A stretch of DNA of 64,000 bases from RYN-230 sp963723595 (GTDB taxonomy: Bacteria; Actinomycetota; Actinomycetes; Streptosporangiales; Streptosporangiaceae): positions 1 through 64,000 of the forward strand of contig CAVRRQ010000009.1 in assembly GCA_963723595.1 (NCBI GenBank), given 5' to 3'. Numbering within the stretch: position 1 is the first letter of the stretch; every line of letters begins with the position of its first letter. The notes under the pieces are model-generated. The model did no database searches. It saw nothing but the letters and a program-made list of their open reading frames with translations, and was not told the DNA's origin. Positions 1 to 9,636 of the stretch are shown in pieces. A program made the position numbers and the translations under genes.

Positions 1-151
1 CGGCGCCTCCCGGCGCCGCTGGCCCGGCGTCAGCGGCGGGCTCTGCCGTTGGGCGGCCCGCCCGCCGCACCGGGCTGCCGGTAGAACAGGCAGATCAAGA
101 CGGCTCACTGCGGCCCGACGACTCGGGTGCGCCATCGATCGGAGGTCTCGG

Positions 152-526
152 TCCGCCGCCTACGTCTTCGCGGACTGGGGAATCCGCTGCAACGTCATTC
201 AGCCCGGGTGGATCGAGACCGACCTGACGGCATCGATGAGCTCCAATCCCCTCATGAAGAGGATGACGAAACACACCATGAACAACACCGTCCTGCTCCG
301 CCGCAGCGGCAAAGCCGATGAGACCGCCTACACGGCACTGTTCCTGGCCAACGACGAATCGTCCTACATCACCGGGACCGACTTCGTGGTCAACGGAGGC
401 TGGTTCTCCTCAGCTCCCTACCTCACCAACGAACGAACCCACCACATGCTGACACTGCTGAAGGCCAAGGAGGAAATGCACGAGAAGAAAGAAGAGGTAA
501 AAGGATTCCTCGACCGCTTCCTGTGA
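152..526 (+). pseudogene. Short-chain dehydrogenase/reductase, C-terminal remnant
   Basis: The frame reads the last third of a classical SDR: a GIRCNVIQPGWIETDL segment (the conserved N-V-I-x-P-G stretch after the active site), then ITGTDFVVNGGW near the end, which is the family's signature C-terminal strand. The nucleotide-binding TGxxxGxG motif and the YxxxK catalytic pair are absent; the bases before about 152 do not continue the SDR in any frame, although the window edge is only 150 bases away. A lysine/glutamate-rich tail (KAKEEMHEKKEEVKGF) is longer than usual. I read it as a 5'-truncated or frame-broken gene. The first ATG in frame is at 236, but that start would delete the P-G motif, so it is unlikely to be a genuine start. 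Confidence 0.7.
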
Positions 527-764
527 AACCCTCGTATCAGGAAAGCGAGAGCCGTCGCAGGCCACGCTCCGGGATGGCCCGCTCAGTGTCCGGGGGCCCC
601 CTCGGGGCCCCCTCCAGCGTCCAAGGGCGGAGACCACTGCCGATCCTGCGGTCCTGACGGGGGGCGAAGGCCACGCCCGAAGCGTTGCGGCGAACCTCCG
701 CGAGTCATTGACACACTGTCCGCATGGTCCCAGTTCATCAAGAGGATCCCCATCAGGCTGGAAC

Positions 765-1017
765 GTGAATCTACGCCTGGCCATCGATGCAGACAGCGCG
801 GATGAAGCCCGGGCCCATCGCTGAAGAAGTCTGGCCGAGGATGGAGGTGACAGCACGGGCCGAACTACAGATCACCCGATCGGCCGGGCGTGCGCCGTAC
901 TGGAATATCATCATCGACCTGGACTTGTCCGCCCTGGAGTCGATCACGCCTGATGACGCAGCGACCCGTTTCAAGTACGCGATCCGCAACCTGCCGAGAG
1001 TGGTCAGCAAAAGGTAG
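765..1017 (+). CDS. Small conserved-looking protein upstream of DUF389 gene, frameshifted
   Basis: A GTG at 765 opens NLRLAIDADSADEARA and stops at 822; one frame over, AEEVWPRMEVTARAELQITR continues without a break to 1017. Joined, the two halves give a roughly 84-residue acidic protein with a plausible fold, so one indel near 815 is the simplest reading. No signal peptide or membrane segment is seen. It ends just before the DUF389 gene and points the same way, so the two may be co-transcribed. I do not recognise the family. An alternative is that only the 76-residue part starting at ATG 787 is translated. Confidence 0.45.
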
Positions 1018-1113
1018 ATAAAGATGCCGTCAAGTGAAAACCAGCAACCGTGGAGGTATTCATCGCGCCGGACGATTGGTCTGAGTAAGCGCGGGCGGGG
1101 AAGAAAGGAAGCC

Positions 1114-2091
1114 GTGACCAGCCTTACGCATGTTGACATCGAGCGGATGCGCGGCCAGTTGTTCTTCGAGGAGCCGGAACGCAAGCGCCGCCTGAGCCGT
1201 TACTGGCTTTTGCTGCTGCTAGCCGCAGTGATCGCATCGGCGGGGGTGGTGAGCGACTCCGCGGCCACGGTGATCGGAGCCATGATCGTAGCTCCGCTCA
1301 TGACCCCCATCCTGGGGGTGGTGCTAGCTGTCGTGCTGGCCGATGGGGCCAACCTGCGCCGGTGCTTGGGGCTGCTCGTCGCCGGTGCTGCCACCGTGGT
1401 CGCGGTCGGCTGGTTGATGGGCCACTTCGTCCCCTACCCGGTGGTGGCCGCTACGAACGGGCAGGTAGCCGCCCGGGTCACGCCCCGGATCGTGGACCTG
1501 GTGGCCGCGCTGGCCACCGGATCGGTGGGCTCTGTCGCGCTGGCCCGGTCGGATATCTCCGACACCCTGCCCGGCGTGGCCATCGCCATCTCGCTGGTGC
1601 CGCCCCTGGCCGTGGCCGGCCTGGCCCTTCAGTCCGGGGCGCCCCGCCAGGCCCTGGGGGCGCTGTTGCTGTTCGCCACGAACGTTGCTGCCATTCTGGC
1701 CAGTGGCATCGTAGTGATGGCGCTGTACCGGGTCAGCTGGGTCTCCGGTCAGATGACAGCCCCGGCTTTCCACCGCCCGGTTGCGGTTGTCCTCATCGCC
1801 GTCTTGCTGGGAGCGGTGCTCGTTCCCTTGTGGATCAACTCAGAGCGACTTGACAAGACCACGGTCCGGCAAAACGACGTGCAGGCGGTGGCGGAGCACT
1901 GGGCCAGCGACGCGGGCTGGTCAGTGGTGAGCGTCACGGCCACGGGTAACCGGGTGCTGGTCGACGCGACAGGGCCGGATCCCGCTCCCAGCCTCGCTGC
2001 TCTCCGCCAGAACCTTGACGCCGCCGGGCTGGCCGCCCTCGACGTCCGGGTCAGCCTGGTCACAGCCAGCTACCAGCCCTTGCCGAAGTAG
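1114..2091 (+). CDS. DUF389 (TIGR00341-like) integral membrane protein
   Basis: The protein has a short hydrophilic N-terminus, about six hydrophobic segments (from roughly residue 30 to 235) and a soluble C-terminal domain of about 85 residues. The segment SAATVIGAMIVAPLMTPILG is the hallmark of the DUF389 family, whose transport or sensing role is not established. I place the start at GTG 1114 because a strong GAAAGGA ribosome site lies just before it; the in-frame ATG at 1024 would add 30 unusual basic residues and has a poorer site. Length (325 residues) suits the family. It converges with the SulP gene across about 200 bases. Confidence 0.8.
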   Translation: MTSLTHVDIERMRGQLFFEEPERKRRLSRYWLLLLLAAVIASAGVVSDSAATVIGAMIVAPLMTPILGVVLAVVLADGANLRRCLGLLVAGAATVVAVGWLMGHFVPYPVVAATNGQVAARVTPRIVDLVAALATGSVGSVALARSDISDTLPGVAIAISLVPPLAVAGLALQSGAPRQALGALLLFATNVAAILASGIVVMALYRVSWVSGQMTAPAFHRPVAVVLIAVLLGAVLVPLWINSERLDKTTVRQNDVQAVAEHWASDAGWSVVSVTATGNRVLVDATGPDPAPSLAALRQNLDAAGLAALDVRVSLVTASYQPLPK

Positions 2092-2297
2092 ACGAGCAGA
2101 GGTCCCATCGCGGCACTGGAGATCTATTTTTGAGGTGACGCGCCGGATGCCAGACCCGAAATGCCGCGCATTGTCCACGTCACGGGGCAGGCCCGGTACG
2201 CGCTCGGCGATCCTCCTGGGGTCCGGGCTCAGCGGCCAGCAGAACCGGATAGCAGCGGGCATGGTGATCAAGATGGCTCGTTCTTTTACGTCCCGGG

Positions 2298-4042
2298 TCA
2301 CGGACCTGAATCGCGGGACACCGGATCGTCTGAGTGATCTGCGATCCATCCCCGGGCGGCGGTCATGGCACGGTTCAGGGCGCCGAATACTTCGTCGGTG
2401 GCAGGGATCACGTTGCGCTGCCCGATGAGCGCCGTGAGGCCGCTGCGGTCAAGGATCCGGGCGACCTCGGGGGTGACCCCGGCGATCATCAGCTTGCTGT
2501 CGTTCGCTGTGAGGGTCCGTATTCGTTTCTCCAGTGCCTTGATGACCGTCGATGACGGCACATCAGGCACGGTACGCATGCTGACGATCAGCACAGCATT
2601 GCGGGTTTCGTTCAGGTCGGGCCAGCGCTCGTCGAGCCGGGGCACCTCGGCGAACAGCCCGACCCCGCCGTAGTAGATAACCGTGACTTCCCCGCTGGGG
2701 CAGGACGCGGGGACGTCGGTGAGCCTCCACCCACCCGATCCGGTGGGTTCCAGCGCCATGAGGTCGGCTTGCCGGGCGGCCTGGACGCAATACAGCAGGA
2801 GGGACAGCACGGCCCCGAGGAAGATCGCATCCTGAAGGGGGAACTGGGTGGTGGCAGCGAAGGTGACCACCATGGCGGCGGCCGACAGCGGGGAGGTCCG
2901 GGTCACCAGCATGATGTCGGGAACCCGCCCGGCGACCAGTTCCGCGCCGATCACCAGAACCAGCCCGCCGATGACAGGCATGGGAATGATCTCGGCCTTC
3001 GAGCCAAACAGCACCACGACACCGATCAGCCAGGCACCGGCGAAGATCCCGGCCCACCGGGTCCGCGCCCCCGCCGAAACAGCCACCCCGGTGCGCGACA
3101 AAGACCCGCCGGTGGGCAGCGCCCCGAAAAACCCGCCCGCCAGGTTCGCCAGGCCTTGGGCGAGGAAATCGCCGGAAGCGCTGGCCTTGCTGCCGTCGGG
3201 GTTCGGCACCGCGGCCGAGATACCCGCCGCCTGGGCAAGCGCCACGAGAGCTACCGCGAAACCCCCGGCCAGCAGGCTCGGCATCGCCGACCAGTTCGGA
3301 ATCGTCGGCGCGGGGAAACGGCTGGGAATCGACGCGATGTCGCCCACCGTCTCGACGCTGACATGGAAAATCTTGACCGCGGCGGTAACGAGAACCAAAG
3401 CGAATAGCGTCGCCAGCGACGCGACCGGCTTGACCCACCGGAACAGCGCCCACACCGCAACCGTGGCGACGGCAACCGCGGCCGTGGCACCATCCCACGA
3501 GCCCAGGTGGGCCAGCGAATCGATGAGCTTGCCGATGGTATTACCACCGACTGGCTTGTACCGGGTTGCGTCGCCGAGAACGCCCACCATGATCTGCAGG
3601 GCGATGCCGGTCGTGAACCCGGTCATGACCGCGTTTGAGACGAAGTTCATGACCGATCCGGCGCGCAGCAACCCCATGACCGCCATCACCGCCGCCACCA
3701 CGATGACCAGGGCAGCGATATTGGCGGGGCGGTGCGGGTCGAGGTGAGCACTGGCCAGAACACTGCGGGACGACAGCGCGATCGCGCTGGTCAGCGTGGT
3801 GACCATCAGGACCGTCCGGGCGAACACCGACCGGCCAGCGTCGGCAGCATCCCCGAGTACAGGCCGGCGACCGGGTTGAATCCGCCGATGCTGGCGTATG
3901 CCATCCCTTCAGGGATGGAAAACAACCCGGTCACCAGGCCCGACACCACATCACGGCCGCTGGGCCGCCCCAGCCGCGTAACCGCCGTCCCCAGACGGGC
4001 GGTCCGGGTGACTCCGGAAGCCTGCGCCGGGCTCCGTACCAT
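2298..4042 (-). CDS. SulP family anion (sulfate) transporter with STAS domain, one frameshift
   Basis: Inner-membrane permease for sulfate or related anions. The N-terminus (start at 4042, GGAAGGG site 8 bases upstream) contains the SulP signature around IPEGMAYASIGGFNPVAGLY. That frame closes soon after SGMLPTLAG, and the next frame picks up exactly at SVFARTVLMVTTLTS, so a one-base deletion near 3834 splits the gene. Corrected length is about 575 residues, normal for the family: around ten hydrophobic segments, then a cytoplasmic STAS domain (about residues 455-565) starting near GEVTVIYYGG. Its neighbour on the same strand is an alkyl sulfatase, which releases sulfate, so the pair is functionally coherent. 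Whether it imports or exports sulfate cannot be told. Confidence 0.85.
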
Positions 4043-4347
4043 GTCAGTGCCCTTCCGGGTGCTCGCTGCTGGCCGCAGAGCGGACCGAGGCGATCACCAG
4101 CGTCATCCTGCCGAGCCGTCCCGATCGGACGGTGACCAGCGGTGAACCACAGTCATCCACGTGGTCGGTCGCATGATCAACAAGCACCTCGCCCTTGCGT
4201 GCACCGGCTTCCGCCGGGTGCCGTTCTTGGCCTGCTGGCCATCCCGGCCTATCGCGCGCCCCAGGCGCGCCTCGAGGAGGCCTGGGCGCACGCCGGGCCG
4301 CTCACGGCAGGCACGCTGGTCACGATGGCGCAAGCCGGACCCATGCG
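4043..4347. other. Gap between sulfatase and SulP genes
   Basis: About 305 bases with no convincing gene on either strand; short open frames here have no family resemblance. It must hold the SulP leader, including the GGAAGGG ribosome site at about 4051-4057. I see no strong terminator after the sulfatase stop, so read-through into SulP is possible. Confidence 0.4.
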
Positions 4348-6183
4348 TCAGGGTTCGATGATGTTGAAGTCCGGGTTGCCGGGTTGCAGGACGCTGAACA
4401 GTGCGGTCAGCTGGCCCTGGTCGCCGCCTGCGGTTAGCCCGTTGCTGCGGGCTGCTTCCATGTCGCCTCCGGCGAGGGCGGTCAGGGCGGCTGCCGGGAC
4501 GGTGAGGGTAAGGCCTACCGGCTTGTCGCTGTTCTTGACGTAGGTCAGGACGCCGTTGTGCAAGGTGGTGCGGTATGAGGTGCCGTGGTCGGGGAGGTCC
4601 CAGCGGATGGCCAGGTCCAGATCCCAGGCCTTCGGCCCGTCGACCTGGATAGCGAGCGCGTCGAACAGCATCTCCGGGCTGAGGTGGGCGACGATGTCCG
4701 CCGATGCCGTCGCGACCGGGGTGCCGAAGTTACCGGTCCGCAGTTCGGTGGCGGCGGACAGGAACTCACAGCGCCAGGTGCCGTTCTCCGCGCCGTAGCC
4801 GAGCTGCTCCAGCACGTCGGCCAGCAGGGCCTTGGCTTCGGCGTGGCCTGGCTCGGCGAACACCACGTGGTCGAGGACCTCGGCGGCCCAGCGCAGGTCG
4901 CCGTCGGTAAAGGAACGACGGGCCTTGGCCACCACCTCGTCCGCGCCGCCCATGAACTCCACATACCGCTTGGCCTTCGCCTCCGGCGGGTGCTGCCACA
5001 GCCGGGCCGGGTTGCCGTCGTACCAGCCCAGGTACCGCTGGTAGATGGCCTTGACGTTGTGACTGACCGAGCCGTAGTAGCCGTGCGTGTGCCAGGCCTG
5101 CTCCAGTGCCGGGGGCAGCTCGATCATCTCGGCGATCTCCGGCCCGGTAAAGCCTTCGTTTAGCATCCGGAGCGTCTGGTCGTGCAGGTAGGCGTACAGG
5201 TCACGCTGCACGGACAGGAACTCGATGATGTTCTGCGTGCCCCACGTCGGCCAATGGTGTGAGGCGAAGACCACATCGGTCTCGGCGGCGAACATCTCGA
5301 TCGCCTCAGTGAGGTAGTGCGCCCAGATGTGCGGGTCGCGGACCTGAGCGCCGCGCAGGGTCAGCAGGTTGTGCAGGTTGTGGGTGGCGTTCTCGGCCAT
5401 GCACAGGGCCCGCTTGTCCGGGAAGTAGAAGTGCATCTCGGCCGGGGCCTCGGTGCCCGGAGCCATCTGGAAGGCCATCCGCACCCCGTCCACGGTCAGT
5501 TCCTGCCCGGTGGCCGTGATGGTCACGGTCGGGTCGATCAGCGTGATGGTGCCGGTCGAGTTCGTCTGGCCCAGCCCAGCTCCCAGCCCGCCCTGCGGGC
5601 TGCGGGACAGCGCCGCACCGAACATATACGCCGACCGGCGGGCCATCGCCGTCCCCGCATAGACGTTCTCGGAGATCGCATGCTCCACGAAGCCCTCGGG
5701 CGCGATGATCTGGACCTTGCCCGCATCGACATCGGCCTGGGATACCACTCCCTTGACCCCGCCGAAGTGATCGACGTGGCTGTGGGTGTAGATGACCGCG
5801 ACGACTGGCCGGTCGCCGCGGTGCCTGCGGTACAGCGCCAGCGCGGCCGCTGCGGTCTCAGCCGAGATCAGCGGGTCAATGACGATGACCCCGGTGTCGC
5901 CTTCGATGATGCTCATGTTGGACAGGTCATAGCCGCGGACCTGGTAGATCCCGTCCGTCACCTCGAACAGGCCCTGCCTGGCCACCAGGGTGGACTGGCG
6001 CCACAGGCTCGGGTGCACCGTGTCAGGTGCGTCCCCGGTCAGGAAACTGCTGTAGGACCCGTTGTCCCACACCACCTCGCCCGCCTCGTTGCGGACCACC
6101 GGGTCCCCAGCATCGACCAGCCCCCGTTCGGTGGCCTCGAAATCGGCAGTGTCCCCGAAAGGCAGCCCTGTACGGTCCGGCAT
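4348..6183 (-). CDS. Alkyl/aryl-sulfatase of the SdsA1/BDS1 type (metallo-beta-lactamase fold)
   Basis: Hydrolyses alkyl sulfate esters such as SDS to alcohol and sulfate with a binuclear zinc centre. The zinc motif THSHVDH is at residues 133-139 followed by FGG; further candidate ligands are E264 in CMAENATHN and H310 in SHHWPTWG. The alpha-helical dimerisation region follows (about 320-470) and the C-terminal SCP2-like domain, typical of these type III sulfatases, covers about 490-611. Length 611 is normal. There is no clear signal peptide, unlike some secreted homologues. A GGAAGGG-type site lies upstream of the ATG. It is 300 bases upstream of SulP on the same strand and divergent from a MalT-like regulator. 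Confidence 0.9.
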   Translation of the reverse strand: MPDRTGLPFGDTADFEATERGLVDAGDPVVRNEAGEVVWDNGSYSSFLTGDAPDTVHPSLWRQSTLVARQGLFEVTDGIYQVRGYDLSNMSIIEGDTGVIVIDPLISAETAAAALALYRRHRGDRPVVAVIYTHSHVDHFGGVKGVVSQADVDAGKVQIIAPEGFVEHAISENVYAGTAMARRSAYMFGAALSRSPQGGLGAGLGQTNSTGTITLIDPTVTITATGQELTVDGVRMAFQMAPGTEAPAEMHFYFPDKRALCMAENATHNLHNLLTLRGAQVRDPHIWAHYLTEAIEMFAAETDVVFASHHWPTWGTQNIIEFLSVQRDLYAYLHDQTLRMLNEGFTGPEIAEMIELPPALEQAWHTHGYYGSVSHNVKAIYQRYLGWYDGNPARLWQHPPEAKAKRYVEFMGGADEVVAKARRSFTDGDLRWAAEVLDHVVFAEPGHAEAKALLADVLEQLGYGAENGTWRCEFLSAATELRTGNFGTPVATASADIVAHLSPEMLFDALAIQVDGPKAWDLDLAIRWDLPDHGTSYRTTLHNGVLTYVKNSDKPVGLTLTVPAAALTALAGGDMEAARSNGLTAGGDQGQLTALFSVLQPGNPDFNIIEP

Positions 6184-6904
6184 CCTGAACCATCCCTTCC
6201 ATCACACGATCCGGGTAATCCCAGATCCACGAGGTCAAACCCTGGTCCCGCCAGCGCACCACACGCCGCCGCCCGCGGGCTCACCCCCCAAGAACTAAAG
6301 AACGCCAATCCCGCTACCCGGCCCAGCCGACATGGTCGTGCCATCGCGAGATTCACAGCTGACCCGATGATGGACATGATCACCCCCTCGGGGGAGCGGA
6401 AGCTGCTGTTGGCAGCCAAGCCGAGCACCGTACAGCCGCGGAGTACAGCAACACCGGCGCCCGGGCAGGGACGCCCCCGTGGGCTGCTACCCGACAAGGG
6501 ACTCGGCCCCCACAATCCGCAATGACCGACTCCAAAGGTTCGCCTCGAATGGCTGGGCGGTGAGCTGACGCTCGTGGCTGACACCAACGAGCTTGGCATG
6601 GGACAGGCTCTGATGGACTCCAGCGGGGACGCAGCCCGGGTGACGGCAGTCCCTCCTTGCAGCTCGGCGCGAGCCCAGTCGGCTAGCGCAGCGGCCAGGG
6701 CGCGCTGCCGGTCGCCGGTTGAGCGCAGGCCGAGCTGCGATGCACCATGTGCCCGGAGGATGTGCGCAGTTCGCATGATCTGCACGTTGCGAATCGACTG
6801 CCTGGAAGCGAGCAGGTCGCGAATTGGCCGGATTTATTGCTGGCCGCGCACTGGAGATGCTTAGCATCGAGGTGCGCGTGCGTCGGGCTCGGGGAGGTCC
6901 AGGG
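6184..6904. other. Long divergent intergenic region (sulfatase / LuxR regulator)
   Basis: About 720 bases between divergent starts. Open frames run through it on both strands, but they are continuations of GC-rich shadow frames and match no family. The right end holds the GGGGAGG ribosome site (6891-6897) of the LuxR gene. I found no convincing palindrome or -10/-35 pair. The length is unusual and may hide a decayed gene. Confidence 0.4.
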
Positions 6905-9562
6905 ATGTCGGCGAGCGAGGCCGCTGGTGATAGTTCTGTGCACCTCTCTCGGAACTCGCCTGCCCGGTCACGCCCACCTCGGGTCCCTGAGCGCCTTGTC
7001 GCACGGTACAACGACCTTGCTAGCAGGCATGGGTTCGGCGATCGCCCGGTGTCGTTGGTCTGTGCTCCCGCGGGTTACGGGAAGACGACGGTGGCGGCTC
7101 AGTGGGCCCAGCGGCCTGAAGTGGATGGCCGCGTCGCCTGGATAACGCTGGACGAGAGCCATAATGAACCGTTTCGCTTCTGGACGGCAGTGATCCGGGC
7201 ATTGGCGAGTGTGTCGGAAAGCGACACCGCGCAGGTTCTGATGCGGCTCCGGCCACCGCAGCAGGCGTCCGAGAGCGGATTCGCCTCGGCGCTGGTGGAT
7301 GTCCTGGACACCATCCCCGACCTGCGGTGGCTGGTTCTTGACGATGTGCACCACCTCCGGTCGCGTGCCGTCCTCGCGGATCTGGACGATCTGCTGACCA
7401 GCCGGACGGATAATCTGCGGTTCGTCCTGACCGGCAGACATGACCCGACACTGTCCTCGGCCCGGCTCCGGGTGTCCGGTGAGCTTTGCGAACTGCGGGC
7501 TGCGGAGTTGGCGTTCAGCCTCGAGGAGTCCAGGTCGCTGCTGGCGATGCATGATGTCGTCGTCGATGATGCCGATCTTGCCGAGCTCTACCATCGCACC
7601 GAGGGATGGGCAGCCGGCTTGCGCCTTGCCGCCCTGTCGCTGGCGGCCACGAAGGATCGCCATGCCGCGGTCACCTCGTTCGCCGGTGACCAGCGGGCGG
7701 TAGCCGATTACCTGTTCGCCGAGGTGCTGCGCCAGCAGCCAGCCGAACTGCGCGAATTTCTCCTGGCAACCTGCGCACCGGAGGAACTGAACGCGGAGCT
7801 GGCACAGCACCTATCGGGGCGCGCCGACGCCGGTGCGGTCCTGGACCGTCTCTGCCAGGCGAACGCCCTGGTCATTCAGCTGGGCGACCGGTCGCGGTAC
7901 CGGTATCACAGTATGTTGCGCGGCTATCTGACGGCGGCAGTGGTGCGGCTGGACCCTGCTTCGCTGGCGGAGCAGCATGGGTCTGCGGCTGAGTGGTTCG
8001 CGGCGGGTGGGCGCTACCGCATCGCGCTCGGGCATGCGATCAGTAGCCGGGATCGGCACCAGACCAGCCAGATCATCGAGGCTGGCGGGCTGAACCTTGT
8101 GCTGTCCGGGGCTGCCGAGCTGCTCCTCCGGGCGGTAGCGGCCGTGCCGGAGGTTGCTGACGTCCCTGCGGTGGCCACGCTCGCAGCGCTGGCCGCCCTG
8201 GACACCGGTGACCTGATACGCGCCGATGAGTTCATTGCGCTGACCAAGGCAGACACAGCGCCCGGTGACCAGGCGGCGATGCTGACCGGTTCCGCGCGTC
8301 TGCAACGCGCTCTGCTCGGCGGTGATGTCCTGGAGACGCTCGCCACCACCAGCCTCGCCGGGTGGGTGCGCACTGGTGACCCGGACCTCGATCTGCTTGT
8401 GCTCGTCTGCCGCGGCCCGGCCCGCTTGCGCGCCGGCCAGTACGAGGAAGCCATCGAGGACCTGACGGCTGCGCTGGGTCTGGCCCGGCAGGCGGGCTAT
8501 GACGAGGTCACTCTCGGCGTGCTGTCCCAGCTGTCCGGCGCGACCGGGTCAGCATGCGACTTCACAGCCATGAGGCACTGGTCGGACGAGGCCATCGCGT
8601 TCGCGCGGCCACGCGGGTGGGCCGACTCGCCGCAGCTGGCCTATGCCTACCTTCTCGCGGCCTGGACTGGTTTCCAGACCGGGGACGTTACCGCACAGTC
8701 CAGGTATGCCGGCCGCGCCGTGCAGTGCCTGGATGCCGTGACGAACGTCGAGGTCGAGCTGGGGGTCCGCAGCATGGCCGCGCTGGCCAGGTTCGAAGCC
8801 GCAACCGAGCGGGACCGCTACGAGGCGGCGCGGGAGTTCCGCAATCTGTGGCGAGGTCCTGCCGCAGACCAGGTGTCCCCTGCCCTGATCGGATTCGCCA
8901 CACCGCAGGAAGTGCGGATGGCATTGAGCATCGGGGAGTACACATGGGCCGCCGAAGCCGCCAAGCGGGTTGAACGTCAGCTGCCGCATAGCGCGGAGAG
9001 CCTCACGCTGCGCGCCACGGTGTCCGCGGCACGGGGCCGGGAGCGGGACGCGCTGCAAATTCTCGGGCCGGTGCTGCGGGATGAGGTCACCGTGCACGTG
9101 CGGACCACGGTGGTGGCCGCGGACCTGCTAGCGTGGCGACTGCACGCTCGGCGCGGCGACATGACGCTCGCCCATGCATCGCTGCAACGAGCCCTGACCT
9201 GGGCCGCGCCACGCAACTTCAGACGCCCGTTCCTGGAGTCCCCACCGGAGCTGTGGGAGACGTTGGCTGCGAACATCGGCCGTTTCGGCCGGGAAGACGA
9301 GTTCGCCACCAACCTGCTCGCCTACCGTGCGCAGGACCCGGGCCGGCGCCTCCACGTCGTCCCACTGGCGGAGATGCTCAGCACCCGGGAGCTTGAAGTA
9401 CTGCATGACCTGCCTTCCCAGCTCACCATTGCCCAGATCGCAGCGGCCCGCACGATCAGCCCGAACACGGTCAAGACTCATCTCGCAGGGATCTACCGCA
9501 AGCTGAGTGTGCCCGGACGCCGGGAGGCCGTCCTCGAGGCCCGCCGGATCGGACTGCTCTGA
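6905..9562 (+). CDS. MalT-like LuxR family transcriptional regulator (STAND ATPase)
   Basis: Large signal-transduction ATPase regulator. The start at ATG 6905 is chosen because GGGGAGG sits 7 bases upstream; this removes 27 residues from the longest frame and gives 885 residues. Walker A is CAPAGYGKTT (about residues 53-62), and the Walker B-like LRWLVLDDVHHL follows. The middle is a helical, TPR-like sensor region rich in Leu/Ala repeats, and the last 60 residues form a LuxR helix-turn-helix (LSTRELEVLHDL through SPNTVKTHLAGIYRKL). MalT-type proteins bind an inducer plus ATP and activate nearby operons. Its divergent position suggests control of the alkyl sulfatase/SulP genes, but that is inference. 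Confidence 0.85.
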   Translation: MSASEAAGDSSVHLSRNSPARSRPPRVPERLVARYNDLASRHGFGDRPVSLVCAPAGYGKTTVAAQWAQRPEVDGRVAWITLDESHNEPFRFWTAVIRALASVSESDTAQVLMRLRPPQQASESGFASALVDVLDTIPDLRWLVLDDVHHLRSRAVLADLDDLLTSRTDNLRFVLTGRHDPTLSSARLRVSGELCELRAAELAFSLEESRSLLAMHDVVVDDADLAELYHRTEGWAAGLRLAALSLAATKDRHAAVTSFAGDQRAVADYLFAEVLRQQPAELREFLLATCAPEELNAELAQHLSGRADAGAVLDRLCQANALVIQLGDRSRYRYHSMLRGYLTAAVVRLDPASLAEQHGSAAEWFAAGGRYRIALGHAISSRDRHQTSQIIEAGGLNLVLSGAAELLLRAVAAVPEVADVPAVATLAALAALDTGDLIRADEFIALTKADTAPGDQAAMLTGSARLQRALLGGDVLETLATTSLAGWVRTGDPDLDLLVLVCRGPARLRAGQYEEAIEDLTAALGLARQAGYDEVTLGVLSQLSGATGSACDFTAMRHWSDEAIAFARPRGWADSPQLAYAYLLAAWTGFQTGDVTAQSRYAGRAVQCLDAVTNVEVELGVRSMAALARFEAATERDRYEAAREFRNLWRGPAADQVSPALIGFATPQEVRMALSIGEYTWAAEAAKRVERQLPHSAESLTLRATVSAARGRERDALQILGPVLRDEVTVHVRTTVVAADLLAWRLHARRGDMTLAHASLQRALTWAAPRNFRRPFLESPPELWETLAANIGRFGREDEFATNLLAYRAQDPGRRLHVVPLAEMLSTRELEVLHDLPSQLTIAQIAAARTISPNTVKTHLAGIYRKLSVPGRREAVLEARRIGLL

Positions 9563-9636
9563 CCGGCCCACGACGGCAAGCGTCCGGCCCCGATCACCCC
9601 TCAAGTGGGATGTGCGCCCACCCTCGGCAGGGCACG

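Noticed and set aside
590..615. GGGGGCCCCC-type hairpins after the SDR remnant
   Set aside because: Possibly a terminator, but simple G/C runs like this arise by chance at this base composition and there is no intact upstream gene.
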